Origin: JAYFQF01 sp034927285
Lineage (GTDB): Bacteria > Bacillota > Peptococcia > DRI-13 > UBA5745
Direction of reading: 5' to 3'
DNA length: 64,000 bases
Assembly: GCA_034927285.1 (NCBI GenBank)
Contig: JAYFQF010000013.1
Span: 1 to 64,000, forward strand
The notes under the pieces: model-generated
Database searches by the model: none
What the model was told of the DNA's origin: nothing
What the model saw: only the letters and a program-made list of their open reading frames with translations
Position numbers and translations under genes: made by a program
Part shown: positions 16,003-25,162 of the stretch, one piece after another
How positions within the stretch are numbered: position 1 is the stretch's first letter
Layout of the letters: each line of letters begins with the position of its first letter

Positions 16003-16569
16003 ATGGAGAAGATCAAAATAACGGCTGTTGCTGGTTCCCTAAGAAAAGATTCTTTTAACCGCCAGTTGGCTTTGGAAGCCCAAAGCCTGGTGGGGGATCA
16101 GGCGGAATTTGAACTGCTTGACTATGCCGCGGTGCCGCTGCTGAACCAGGATATTGAGTTTCCGGCCCCCGACGCCGTCAGGCGTGCCCGGGAAATCGTT
16201 AAATCCAGCGCCGGCATCTGGTTTTTTACTCCGGAATATAACCATTTCTTTCCCGGCGTATTGAAAAATCTGATCGATTGGCTGTCCAGGCCGATAAGCG
16301 ACACCGAGCCTCAGGTCCTTTCCGGTAAACCCGCCGCCATCAGCGGCATCACTCCCGGCATGTCCGGGACGGGGATCGCTCAGGACCATCTGGTAACGTT
16401 GATCAGCTTCCTGAATATGGACGTGATGAATTCGCCGCGGCTGACTATACCAAACGCCATGCAGCAGGTGAATGCCGAGGGCAGGCTGGAGCTTGCCGCC
16501 AGCAGAAAATATCTGGAAAGGCAGGCCAAGGCTTTCCTCAGCTTTATCCGGAGCCGTCAGGCTGTCTGA
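16003..16569 (+). CDS. NADPH-dependent FMN reductase family protein
   Basis: This 188-aa flavodoxin-like protein has the FMN phosphate loop GSLRKDSFNRQLA near the N terminus and the family motif PEYNHFFPGVLKNLIDWLSR around residues 78-97. Members reduce quinones, azo dyes or chromate with NAD(P)H, or supply reduced FMN. The gene stands alone, 119 bp after pirin; an AAGAAGCGAG stretch precedes the ATG. Confidence 0.88.
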   Translation: MEKIKITAVAGSLRKDSFNRQLALEAQSLVGDQAEFELLDYAAVPLLNQDIEFPAPDAVRRAREIVKSSAGIWFFTPEYNHFFPGVLKNLIDWLSRPISDTEPQVLSGKPAAISGITPGMSGTGIAQDHLVTLISFLNMDVMNSPRLTIPNAMQQVNAEGRLELAASRKYLERQAKAFLSFIRSRQAV

Positions 16570-16630
16570 CGAAAGCCGGACAGCGCAGCCGCTGCCGCTT
16601 TTAACCGTACCCGGCTTAAATGGAACCATA

Positions 16631-16676
16631 AAAAGAAGCGGCGTCCGGGTTTTTATCCGGACGGCGCTTCTTTTTA
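16631..16676 (+). terminator. Terminator after the FMN reductase gene
   Basis: GAAGCGGCGTCCGG (16635-16648) pairs with CCGGACGGCGCTTC (16657-16670) with one mismatch, followed by TTTTT. Matching A-run upstream makes it usable in both directions. Confidence 0.8.
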
Positions 16677-16788
16677 TAACGGGCTGCAACGGGCGGGAGA
16701 CAAAAGCCAGGCCTGTACAAAGCCTCGATCGGCCTTTACAATAGGAAAAGAAAGGAATCCGCAAGGTCAGGGCCGGAAAGGAGCCGCC

Positions 16789-17736
16789 ATGCGCAAGGAC
16801 TGGGGTCAGCTTCCCTACCAGTCGCTGAACTTTTATCTGAAAGAAAAATATGGAAAAAAAGTCCATAAGGTGGCCGTCAACGGCGGTTTTACCTGCCCCA
16901 ACCGGGACGGCAGCAAGAGCCGGCAAGGCTGTGCTTTCTGCGGCGGCGACGGCGCCGGCGAATGCGCCGGGGCGGTGACCGATGCCATCGGGCTGCAGAT
17001 GGCAAAAGAAATGGACCGGCTGGAAAAACGGGACGGGGCCCGGAAATTTATCGCCTATTTTCAGGCCTTCACCAATACCTATGCGCCCCCGGAGGAATTG
17101 CGCCGAAAATATTCGGAGGCCCTGGCCGACCCCCGGGTCGCGGTTTTGGCCGTGGCCACCCGGCCCGACTGTGTGGACCCGCCGGTGGCGGAGCTGTTGC
17201 GGGAGTTCGCGGCAGAACGGGAGGTTTGGGTGGAACTGGGGCTTCAAACCATCCATGAGTCCACCGCTCAGGCCATCAACCGCTGCTATCCCCTGGCAGA
17301 CTATGACCGGGCCCTGGAACTGCTTGACGGCGCCGGCATAAAAACCGTGACCCACCTGATTTTCGGCTTGCCGGGGGAAACCCGGGAGATGATGCTGGAC
17401 TCTGTCCGCTACGTGGCGGCGGCCGGTTCCTGGGGCGTAAAATTTCATCTGCTCCACATCATCCGGGATACCGCCTTTGCCATGGAATACCTTGCGGGAC
17501 GTTTGCCGGTGCTCAGTGAAGAGGCTTATCTGGAACTGGTGGTATCGGCTCTTCGCTATCTTAGGCCGGATATGACCGTACACCGGCTGACGGCAGAAGC
17601 GCCGGCAAACATTTTGCTGGCGCCCAAATGGTGCATATATAAGCGGCAGGTGCTGAACCGCCTGCAGAAGCTTTTACGGGAGAGCGGCGCTTATCAGGGT
17701 CAATACTGGTGGCCGGAGGAAGAAGGTCAGAGGTGA
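16789..17736 (+). CDS. Radical SAM protein, TIGR01212/YhcC family
   Basis: This 315-aa protein has the family's unusual cluster motif, a CPNRDG segment 12 residues before CAFC (TCPNRDG ... GCAFC), rather than CxxxCxxC. VELGLQTIHESTAQAINRCY and HLIFGLPGE are typical of the Elp3/MiaB-like radical SAM fold. YhcC is of unknown function in bacteria. It stands alone and converges on the XRE-cupin gene. Confidence 0.88.
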   Translation: MRKDWGQLPYQSLNFYLKEKYGKKVHKVAVNGGFTCPNRDGSKSRQGCAFCGGDGAGECAGAVTDAIGLQMAKEMDRLEKRDGARKFIAYFQAFTNTYAPPEELRRKYSEALADPRVAVLAVATRPDCVDPPVAELLREFAAEREVWVELGLQTIHESTAQAINRCYPLADYDRALELLDGAGIKTVTHLIFGLPGETREMMLDSVRYVAAAGSWGVKFHLLHIIRDTAFAMEYLAGRLPVLSEEAYLELVVSALRYLRPDMTVHRLTAEAPANILLAPKWCIYKRQVLNRLQKLLRESGAYQGQYWWPEEEGQR

Positions 17737-17755
17737 ACCCTGACCTTCTTAAAAA
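17720..17755. terminator. Hairpin between convergent genes
   Basis: AAGAAGGTCAG (17720-17730) pairs perfectly with CTGACCTTCTT (17740-17750), spanning both stop codons. No long T-run follows on either strand, so this is a weak or stalling terminator. Confidence 0.45.
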
Positions 17756-18303
17756 TTCGGAGGAGTGACGGCGAAAACCAGCATGGTGTCTTCGGCGGTA
17801 TTATTATACCAGCGGTGATAGGCCAGCCCGGGGATGCGCACGCTGTCCCCCGCCTGCAGAACATATTCCGCGTTTTCCGTCTGCAGGGAGATACTGCCCT
17901 TCAATACCAGAGCCACCTCTTCCCCTTCGTGATTCATCAGCCCGGCAGAATTCTCTGTTCCGGGCTGCAGGGTCATCTGGATAAATTCGATATTTCCCGA
18001 GGTATCCGGCGTTAACAACTCAAGGTAAGGTCTGCTTTTATCCTGGGCGCCGATGAGCTTCCGCTCTCCTTGGCGTACGACGATATCTTTTTCTTTCCCT
18101 TCGGTCATGAACAGATAATATAAAGGAACCTTTAATTCCCTGGAAATCAATTTCAGCGTCGACAGTGAAGGGTTGGCATTATTCCGTTCAATCTGACTCA
18201 GCATCGACGGCGTTATTTCAATCCGATGGGCCAGTTCTTTCTGGCTCATCTTATTTTTTTCCCGAAAGAGCATGATCCTCTGGCCTAAATTTATTTCCTC
18301 CAT
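17749..18303 (-). CDS. XRE-family regulator with C-terminal cupin
   Basis: This 184-aa protein has an N-terminal helix-turn-helix (about residues 8-62: MSQKELAHRIEITPSMLSQI) and a C-terminal cupin (about 105-180) that senses a small ligand. Family members often control transport and catabolism of the compound they bind. It is divergent from the GntP-family permease and D-amino-acid enzyme, which are its likely targets; ACATTTAATAA repeats lie in the shared intergenic region. Confidence 0.9.
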   Translation of the reverse strand: MEEINLGQRIMLFREKNKMSQKELAHRIEITPSMLSQIERNNANPSLSTLKLISRELKVPLYYLFMTEGKEKDIVVRQGERKLIGAQDKSRPYLELLTPDTSGNIEFIQMTLQPGTENSAGLMNHEGEEVALVLKGSISLQTENAEYVLQAGDSVRIPGLAYHRWYNNTAEDTMLVFAVTPPNF

Positions 18304-18393
18304 TTATAAACCTCTCTAAAAGCATATCTGTTTTTATATATTATACACGGTTTTACAAAAATAGTAAATCAAGAATCTGTTCAATGATATTTA

Positions 18394-18427
18394 ACATTTA
18401 ATAAATAAAGTTATTGACATTTAATAA
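18394..18427. promoter_or_regulatory. Direct repeat, candidate XRE-cupin operator
   Basis: ACATTTAATAA occurs at 18394-18404 and 18417-18427, a 23-bp (two helical turn) spacing. The second copy overlaps the -35 of the permease promoter, as expected for a repressor site. Confidence 0.5.
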
Positions 18428-18442
18428 TGTATGTAATAAATT
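18414..18442 (+). promoter_or_regulatory. Promoter of the GntP-type permease operon
   Basis: TTGACA (18414-18419), 17 bp, TAAATT (18437-18442), in an AT-rich stretch. It leaves a leader of about 120 nt. Confidence 0.6.
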
Positions 18443-18570
18443 TAAACATAAAGAATATAATTTAAATATATTAAATGGAATAATCATGAAAAAGGAGAAA
18501 CTACGTTCAGGAGGTGATGCCTGCAGGCTTAAATCGGCAACCAAATACGTGAAGAGAAGGAGAATGAACC

Positions 18571-19920
18571 ATGAATACGGCAATGATTATTTTTTCGTTG
18601 GCATTATCTATTGGTCTGCTGGTTTTTCTCACGGTGAAAATTAAGCTGCACCCGTTTTTCGCTTTAACGATTTGCGCCTTTGTTTATGGTATACTTACAG
18701 GGCTGTCGGTTCCGGAAATTGTAACGGCCTTTTCCTCGGGGATGGGAGGGACGATTGCCGGCATCGGCGTGGTGATCGCCATCGGTACCGTCATGGGCGG
18801 CCTGCTGGAAAAAAGCGGCGCTGCCGAAACCATGGCCCGGACGATCCTGAAGATAACCGGTCAAAAGCACGCGGCTTTGGGACTGGCCATCACCGGCTAT
18901 TTTGTGTCGATTCCCGTGTTTTGCGATTCGGCCTTTGTCCTGCTTTCCCCTTTGGCCCGCCGGCTCAGCCGGGATACCAAGGTCAGCATGACCACCATGG
19001 CCATTGCTCTGGGAATGGGGCTCCATGCCACCCATATGCTTGTGCCCCCCACGCCGGGACCTCTGGCGGTAACCGGGATTTTGTCGGCGGACCTGGGCCT
19101 GGTAATTCTTCTGGGCATGGTGGTATCCATCCCGGTAACCCTGGTAGGCTATGTTCTGGGGCTGATCTTTGGCAAAAAATACTATTACCTGCCGGAAGAA
19201 ATTGAGGAGGCCGCCGCTGATGATTCCCGGCTGCCCGGTCCGGTCCAATCCTTTCTGCCCATACTCCTGCCGATCCTTCTTATGCTGTTGAATACCATCG
19301 CTTCTTTGGAATCGGCGCCGATGGGGAAAGATAACTTCATCACCGGATTGTTTTCCGCCGTAGGCCAGCCGGTCACCGCATTATTGATCGGTCTTGCCTG
19401 CGCGTTTATCACCTACGTAAAGCTGTATCCCGAAGATAAAAAGGTATGGACCTTTGAAGGGGAATTTGGCCAATCCCTGAAGACGGCGGGACAGATTGTC
19501 CTGATCGTGGGAGCCGGCGGCGCTTTCGCCACGGTATTGAAGACCAGCCAGCTTGAGGTCTTGGTCCACCAATATTTCTCCAATATTACTCTGGGAATCC
19601 TGGTGCCCTTTATTATCGGGGCCATATTCCGTACCTGCATCGGATCGGGTACGGTGGGCATGATCACCGCCGCTTCCATGCTGCTTCCTTTATTGGAGAT
19701 CCTGGGCTTTACTTCCCCCATCGGCCGGGTGATCGCCATGCTGGCCTGCGCCGCCGGCGGTTTTATGGTGTTCCATGGCAACGACGATTTCTTCTGGGTC
19801 ATCACCTCCACCTCAGGAATGAAGCCGGAAGTGGCTTATAAAACTCTGCCTATTATCAGCGTTGCCCAGGCAGTCACTGCGCTGGCGATGGTATTTGTAT
19901 TGCAGCTCATTTTTATCTGA
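18571..19920 (+). CDS. GntP-family proton symporter (gluconate or D-serine type)
   Basis: This 449-aa membrane protein has about 12-14 hydrophobic segments and the family motifs GLHATHMLVPPTPGPLA and IRTCIGSGTVGMITAA-like FRTCIGSGTVGMITAA. The family covers gluconate (GntT/GntP), fructuronate and D-serine (DsdX). The next gene, 30 bp on, is a D-serine dehydratase/D-threonine aldolase-like enzyme, so a D-hydroxy-amino-acid substrate is favoured. An AGAAGGAGA ribosome site precedes the ATG. Confidence 0.88.
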   Translation: MNTAMIIFSLALSIGLLVFLTVKIKLHPFFALTICAFVYGILTGLSVPEIVTAFSSGMGGTIAGIGVVIAIGTVMGGLLEKSGAAETMARTILKITGQKHAALGLAITGYFVSIPVFCDSAFVLLSPLARRLSRDTKVSMTTMAIALGMGLHATHMLVPPTPGPLAVTGILSADLGLVILLGMVVSIPVTLVGYVLGLIFGKKYYYLPEEIEEAAADDSRLPGPVQSFLPILLPILLMLLNTIASLESAPMGKDNFITGLFSAVGQPVTALLIGLACAFITYVKLYPEDKKVWTFEGEFGQSLKTAGQIVLIVGAGGAFATVLKTSQLEVLVHQYFSNITLGILVPFIIGAIFRTCIGSGTVGMITAASMLLPLLEILGFTSPIGRVIAMLACAAGGFMVFHGNDDFFWVITSTSGMKPEVAYKTLPIISVAQAVTALAMVFVLQLIFI

Positions 19921-19950
19921 CCAATAATACATTGAAAGGGAATGATTAAC

Positions 19951-21075
19951 ATGAAAAAAGAAGAACTTGCTACCCCGGCCATTCTTGTAGATCTGGATAT
20001 TTTGGAAAACAATCTGAAAAAATATCAGCAGCTGTGCGATAAGTACGGCAAACAGCTCTGGCCCATGACCAAAACCCATAAAAGTATCGAGATCGCCAAA
20101 ATGCAAAGAGATTTTGGGGCCGCCGGATTTTTAGGGGGAACGCTGGACGAATGCGAGGCCCTTTGCAAAGCAGGCATGAAAACGATCATGTATGCCTACC
20201 CGGTGGCTTCCCAGCCGAATATCTCCCGGGTCATCGAGCTTTCCCGGAAGTGCAGCTTTATTGTCCGCCTGGATTGTATAGAAAGCGCCCGGGCCCTCAG
20301 CCGGGCGGCAAAAGCTGCGGGGGCTGTGATCGACTATACCGTCGCTGTGGACAGCGGTTTGCACCGGTTCGGCGTGGCGCCGGACAAGGCGGTTGATTTT
20401 GTCAATGAGCTCAGGGAACTGCCGGGCTTGCGTTTCAAGGGTATCTCCTCCCATCCCGGCCATGTTTACGGCGCCCAGTGCCATCAGGAACTGGCCAAAT
20501 ATGTAGCCGACGAAAAAAGCGCCATGAAGACCGCCGCCGATGCCCTGAAGGAGGCCGGATATACCCTGGAAATCATCAGCAGCGGTTCCACTCCAACCTT
20601 TGCCCAGGCGGTGGAGGATGAAAATATTCGGATCTATCATCCCGGAAACTATGTGTTTCACGACGCCATTCAGCTTTCCACGGAAACCGCCAAAGAGGAG
20701 GACTGCGCCCTGACGGTTTACGCTACCGTCATTTCAGCCCCCAGAGAAGGGCTGCTGATCGTTGACGCCGGCTCCAAATGCTTTGGGCTGGACCAGGGCG
20801 CCCACGGCAATGCGGCCATCTCCGGCTTCGGCAGGGTGAAAGGTCATCCTGAACTTGAAGTGGCGGGCCTGTCGGAAGAAGTGGCAAAGCTGAAAATCAA
20901 GGGAGAAACAGCGCTGAAGGTGGGAGAAAAAATCGAAATCATCCCCAACCACTCCTGTGTGCCGGCAAATCTCACCTCCTACCTGGTGGGCTGCCGTAAA
21001 GATCGGGTGGAAAGAGCCATTGAAGTGGATATCAGAGAAAACTCCAAAAATCCGCTGGCTTCTGTAAAAGCCTGA
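19951..21075 (+). CDS. DSD1/D-threonine aldolase-like PLP enzyme
   Basis: This protein of about 374 aa is a fold-type III (alanine-racemase-like) PLP enzyme. The PLP lysine lies in MTKTHKS, the active-site glycines in ISSGSTPTF, and a C-terminal NHSCVPANL supplies the His and Cys expected to bind Zn in eukaryotic-type D-serine dehydratase. It would deaminate D-serine or cleave D-threonine imported by the neighbour. I start at the second ATG (19951), nine bases after AAGGGA; an ATG nine bases earlier is too close to that site. Confidence 0.87.
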   Translation: MKKEELATPAILVDLDILENNLKKYQQLCDKYGKQLWPMTKTHKSIEIAKMQRDFGAAGFLGGTLDECEALCKAGMKTIMYAYPVASQPNISRVIELSRKCSFIVRLDCIESARALSRAAKAAGAVIDYTVAVDSGLHRFGVAPDKAVDFVNELRELPGLRFKGISSHPGHVYGAQCHQELAKYVADEKSAMKTAADALKEAGYTLEIISSGSTPTFAQAVEDENIRIYHPGNYVFHDAIQLSTETAKEEDCALTVYATVISAPREGLLIVDAGSKCFGLDQGAHGNAAISGFGRVKGHPELEVAGLSEEVAKLKIKGETALKVGEKIEIIPNHSCVPANLTSYLVGCRKDRVERAIEVDIRENSKNPLASVKA

Positions 21076-21101
21076 CGTCCTGATTGGATAAGTGAGGATA
21101 A

Positions 21102-21145
21102 AAAAGGCGCCTTGGACAAAAAATGCCCAAGGCGCCTTTTCATGA
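21102..21145 (+). terminator. Terminator after the D-amino-acid enzyme gene
   Basis: AAAAGGCGCCTTGG (21102-21115) pairs with CCAAGGCGCCTTTT (21127-21140): 14 perfect pairs, 11-base loop, T-run built into the arm. It is symmetric enough to act both ways. Confidence 0.8.
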
Positions 21146-21200
21146 TGTTTTCATGATATAATAAGCGCAAAGGACACATCATTATAAGGAGGCATACATC

Positions 21201-22112
21201 ATGCAGGACGTTTACGATATAGCCATCGTCGGCGCCGGCCCCGCGGGCCTTTCCGCCGCTATTAATGGAATTCAGCGGGGTAAAACCGCAGTTTTGGTTA
21301 ATTCCGGCCGCAACGCCCTTTCCCGGGCGGAGCTGCTGACCAACTACCTGGGCTTGCCGGCGGTCAGCGGCCGGGAGGCTATGGAAGCCTATACCAAGCA
21401 CGCCCTCGGCATGGGGGCGGAAATCAAGGAAGGCCGGGTAACCAATATTTTGCCTTTTGGGGATAAATTTATGGTCAGCTTCGGCAGCGACGTAGTCACC
21501 GCCAGGACGGTGATCCTGGCCACCGGCGCCCTGATCTCCAAGACCGTTGAAAATGAGGAGAAGTTCCTGGGGCGGGGCTTAAGCTATTGCGCTACCTGCG
21601 ACGGAATTCTCTATAAGGGCAAAAAGGTTTTGGTTTACGGCTTAGGGGACGCCAGCGTGGAGGAAGCCAATTATCTGGCGGGCCTGGGCTGCCAGGTGAT
21701 CTTCGTGGGGCATGTTTCGCACAGCCAGGAGCTGCAGGAAGGAATTGAACAGCATTGCGGCATTTTGCGGGCGCTGCGGGGCGAGGCCAAGGTCTCCTCT
21801 GCGGATGTGGCGATTTTTGCCTGCCCGCCGAATAAAGAGCAGCTGGAAGACCGGCCCTTGGTGGAGCGCCACACCAAAACCTTTTTTGTGGACGGCGTGT
21901 TTATTCTGCGGAACGCTCTGGCTCCCGAGGCCTTGTTAAAAGATCTGGAACTGGCCGAGGGCTGCATCAAGGTCAACGAAAAAATGCAGACCAATATTCC
22001 CGGCATCTATGCCTGCGGCGATTGTGCGTCCCCTTTGCGTCAGGTGGCCAAGGCGGTGGGCGACGGACTCATCGCCGGCCAGGAAGCCGCCAGGTATCTG
22101 GACGGCCGGTAA
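21201..22112 (+). CDS. Thioredoxin-reductase-like flavoprotein, atypical NADPH site
   Basis: This 303-aa protein has the TrxB fold: FAD motif GAGPAGLSAA near the N terminus, redox-active CATC (about residues 132-135) and a C-terminal ACGDC FAD motif. The second dinucleotide site reads GLGDASVEEA instead of GGGDSAxEEA, and the basic HRR motif that grips the NADPH phosphate is absent (VGHVSHSQ). That pattern recalls clostridial ferredoxin-dependent flavin thioredoxin reductases, which do not use NAD(P)H; this assignment is inference. A TAAGGAGG ribosome site lies upstream. No thioredoxin gene is adjacent. Confidence 0.86.
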   Translation: MQDVYDIAIVGAGPAGLSAAINGIQRGKTAVLVNSGRNALSRAELLTNYLGLPAVSGREAMEAYTKHALGMGAEIKEGRVTNILPFGDKFMVSFGSDVVTARTVILATGALISKTVENEEKFLGRGLSYCATCDGILYKGKKVLVYGLGDASVEEANYLAGLGCQVIFVGHVSHSQELQEGIEQHCGILRALRGEAKVSSADVAIFACPPNKEQLEDRPLVERHTKTFFVDGVFILRNALAPEALLKDLELAEGCIKVNEKMQTNIPGIYACGDCASPLRQVAKAVGDGLIAGQEAARYLDGR

Positions 22113-22160
22113 ACATTAAGGGATTGGCATACAGATCCAGATGAAGCGAGGTATCCGCAC

Positions 22161-24374
22161 TTGGACATAATTAAAATAATCGCCAAAGAGTTCGCCATGG
22201 AGCAGAAGCTGGTAAAAAATATTGCGGAGCTGATCGATGAGGGCAACACCATCCCCTTTATCGCCCGGTATCGTAAGGAAATGACCGGCTCCTGCGACGA
22301 CCAAAAGCTCAGGGAACTGGCAGACCGGCTGGAATATCTGCGTAACCTGGAAAAACGCAAAAGCGAAGTGCTGGCCGCCTTGAGCGATCAGGAAAAGCTG
22401 ACGCCGGAACTGGAGGAAGCCGTCGGCACCGCGGAAACCTTGGCCCGGCTGGAGGATATTTACCGCCCCTTTAAGCAAAAGCGGCGTACCCGGGCTACGG
22501 TGGCCCGGGAAAAAGGCCTGGAGCCTCTGGCCCGGTTGATTTTCGCCCAGGAGCTTCAGCAAGGAAACGTTTTGGAAATAGCCGCTTCCTATGTGGATGA
22601 TGAAAAGGGGGTGGCTACGTCGGAGGAAGCTGTGGCCGGCGCCCGGGATATCATTGCGGAGAACCTTTCCGACGACGCGGAGCTGCGACGGATATTAAGG
22701 GAGTTATTCTGGGAGACGGGACGGATCGTCACTTCCGCCGCGGCCCAGGCGCCAAAGCCCAAAGGCCCTCAGGACAAGGGCCGGGACGGCGGCATCTACG
22801 CCATGTATTTTGAATATGAGGAAAAGGCCGATAAGCTGCCCAGCCACCGTATCCTGGCCGTCAACCGGGGGGAGCGGGAAGGCTTTTTGAAGGTGGAACT
22901 GGCGGCGGATGAGGACACGGCGGCCTTTCGCCTGGAACAGCAGGCCATAAAAGGCCCAAGCATTTTCAAGGAGATGGTCCGGGAAGCGGCGGCAGACGGC
23001 TATAAACGGCTGATCCGGCCTTCTTTGGAACGGGAAATCCGCAGCGCCCTGACGGAAAAAGCCGGGGAACAGGCCATGAAAAACTTCGGCATTAATTTGA
23101 AAAACCTACTTTTGCAGCCGCCCCTGAAGGGAAAGGTGGTTATCGGCTTCGACCCGGCCTACCGCACCGGCTGCAAGCTGGCGGTTATCGATCCCACCGG
23201 CAGGGTGCTGGATACGGACATCATTTACCCGACGCCGCCCCAGAACCGGACCGCAGAAGCCAGGGAGGCGCTGCGGGAATTGATTTTCCGCTACAAGGCG
23301 GATGTCATCGCTATCGGCAACGGCACCGCCTCCAAGGAGTCGGAGATATTTGTTGCCGAACTCCTGCAGGAAATTCCCCGGCAGGTATCCTACGTCATGG
23401 TAAACGAAGCCGGCGCTTCGGTATATTCCGCTTCACCGTTAGCGGCCCGGGAATTTCCGGATTATGACGTGACCTTAAGAAGCGCCGTTTCCATCGGCCG
23501 CCGGTTGCAGGACCCGCTGGCGGAGCTGGTGAAGATCGATCCCAAGTCCGTGGGCGTAGGGCAATATCAGCACGATATGCCGGAGGCCGAGCTGGACAAG
23601 ACGCTGGCCGGCGTAGTGGAGGATTGTGTAAACCAGGTAGGGGTGGATTTAAATACGGCTTCCCCTTCTTTACTTGCGTATATCGCCGGTCTGTCTCCCA
23701 CGGTGGCGGCCAATGTGGTGGACTACCGGGAGAAAAACGGTTCCTTTCACCGGCGGGGGCAGCTTTTGGAGGTGCCCAAGCTGGGCCCCAAGACCTACCA
23801 GCAGTGCGCCGGTTTCCTGCGGATCCCCAGGGGCGAGAATGTACTGGACAACACCGGTGTCCATCCCGAGACCTATCCGGCGGCGGAAAAGCTTTTAACC
23901 ATGTTTGATTATTCCGTGTACGACGTGGGCAAAAAGACTCTGGAAAAGCTGCCCTTTGAGGTGAGGCGGACAGGGGAGGAAAAGGTAGCCTCCGCCGTAG
24001 GCGTAGGCGTGCCTACTCTTCAGGATATGCTGGGGGAGCTTTTGCAGCCGGGCCGTGACCTGCGGGACCAGCTGCCGCCGCCGGTACTGCGCCGGGACGT
24101 AATGAGTCTGGAAGATTTAAAGCCTGGCATGGCTATGCGTGGCACGGTGCGCAACGTCATCGACTTCGGCGTTTTTGTGGATATTGGCGTTCATCAGGAC
24201 GGTCTGGTCCATATCTCCCAGGTAGCCGACCGCTTCATCCGCCATCCCTCGGAAGTGGTGAAGGTGGGCGATCAGGTGACGGTTTGGGTTCTGGCAGTGG
24301 ATCCGGCAAAGAAACGGATCAGTTTGTCCATGCGGGGACCGGGAAAGGAAGGCAGACAACCGGGGGATAAATAA
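22161..24374 (+). CDS. tex: Tex family RNA-binding transcription accessory protein
   Basis: This 737-aa protein shows the Tex order: N-terminal helical domain (NTIPFIARYRKE), YqgF RNase-H-like domain (GFDPAYRTGCKLAVID), helix-hairpin-helix region (VDLNTASPSLLAYIAGL) and a C-terminal S1 domain (about 655-725: GTVRNVIDFGVFVDIG). It binds nucleic acid and affects transcription and RNA decay. The start is TTG at 22161, matching the family N terminus MDIIKIIAKE, after a GCGAGGT site. Confidence 0.92.
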   Translation: MDIIKIIAKEFAMEQKLVKNIAELIDEGNTIPFIARYRKEMTGSCDDQKLRELADRLEYLRNLEKRKSEVLAALSDQEKLTPELEEAVGTAETLARLEDIYRPFKQKRRTRATVAREKGLEPLARLIFAQELQQGNVLEIAASYVDDEKGVATSEEAVAGARDIIAENLSDDAELRRILRELFWETGRIVTSAAAQAPKPKGPQDKGRDGGIYAMYFEYEEKADKLPSHRILAVNRGEREGFLKVELAADEDTAAFRLEQQAIKGPSIFKEMVREAAADGYKRLIRPSLEREIRSALTEKAGEQAMKNFGINLKNLLLQPPLKGKVVIGFDPAYRTGCKLAVIDPTGRVLDTDIIYPTPPQNRTAEAREALRELIFRYKADVIAIGNGTASKESEIFVAELLQEIPRQVSYVMVNEAGASVYSASPLAAREFPDYDVTLRSAVSIGRRLQDPLAELVKIDPKSVGVGQYQHDMPEAELDKTLAGVVEDCVNQVGVDLNTASPSLLAYIAGLSPTVAANVVDYREKNGSFHRRGQLLEVPKLGPKTYQQCAGFLRIPRGENVLDNTGVHPETYPAAEKLLTMFDYSVYDVGKKTLEKLPFEVRRTGEEKVASAVGVGVPTLQDMLGELLQPGRDLRDQLPPPVLRRDVMSLEDLKPGMAMRGTVRNVIDFGVFVDIGVHQDGLVHISQVADRFIRHPSEVVKVGDQVTVWVLAVDPAKKRISLSMRGPGKEGRQPGDK

Positions 24375-24448
24375 ACAGAAGATGATCAGAAGATCCGCCG
24401 GCAGACCGGGAAAACCGGTCTTACAATTCTCAGCCGGCGCATACATTA

Positions 24449-24522
24449 GATACTGCGCAGAAGATTTATCTCGTGCCTCGGGCTTTCCGGGGCGCAGCTC
24501 AGCGCAGTATCTTTTTTATTTT
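24449..24522 (+). terminator. Strong terminator between tex and mntP
   Basis: GATACTGCGC (24449-24458) pairs with GCGCAGTATC (24502-24511) over a structured 43-base loop, followed by TTTTTTATTTT. It ends 20 bp before the mntP start, so it either ends tex or acts as an attenuator in an mntP leader. The yybP-ykoY manganese riboswitch consensus was not found. Confidence 0.7.
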
Positions 24523-24541
24523 AAGGCGGGGAGAGGGTAAG

Positions 24542-25087
24542 ATGACCTGGCTGGATATGCTTTTGGTGGCGGTGGGCCTGGCAATGGACGCCTCGGTGGT
24601 GGCGGCGGCCAACGGTATGGTTATGGAACGGCCCGGAATCGGTAAAGCGTCGGCGGTGGGCCTGACCTTCGGGCTGTTTCAGGGGCTGATGCCTTTGATC
24701 GGTTATTTTACCGGCGCCGTATTTTCTTTAGTTTTTGCCAGGGCGGCCCACTGGATCGCTTTTGGCTTATTGGCCATGGTAGGGATAAACATGATCCGGG
24801 AGAGCCTGGAGGAAGAGGAGGCGCCGGCCAACCGGCAGCTTTCCCCCGGCCGGCTTTTGGTGCAGGCGGTGGCTACCAGCTTGGATGCCCTGGCGGTGGG
24901 GGTGGGGTTTGCCCTGGTGGAAGCCGACGTTTTTTCCGCCTCCGGTGTAATTGCGGCGGTAACGGCGGTTTTATCCTTTTCCGCGGTGCATATCGGTCAT
25001 CGCTTCGGCAATGCCCTGGCCGGCAAGGCCGCTTTAGCCGGGGGCCTTATCCTGATTTTGATGGGACTGAAACTGGCCATATATTAA
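24542..25087 (+). CDS. MntP-like manganese efflux protein (DUF204)
   Basis: This protein of about 181 aa has six hydrophobic segments in two repeats. Each repeat carries an acidic pair typical of MntP: AMDASVVAAANG near the N terminus and TSLDALAVGVGFAL in the second half. It exports Mn2+. I start at the ATG at 24542 (MTWLDMLLVAVG) after GGGGAGAGGG; the longer frame from 24473 runs through the terminator. Confidence 0.86.
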   Translation: MTWLDMLLVAVGLAMDASVVAAANGMVMERPGIGKASAVGLTFGLFQGLMPLIGYFTGAVFSLVFARAAHWIAFGLLAMVGINMIRESLEEEEAPANRQLSPGRLLVQAVATSLDALAVGVGFALVEADVFSASGVIAAVTAVLSFSAVHIGHRFGNALAGKAALAGGLILILMGLKLAIY

Positions 25088-25162
25088 ATCGGATTATCTG
25101 GCGTTACAATAGTACACTTTTTTTGTTATTCTTTTATTGAGAAAACAAAAGGAGGTGCTGTC

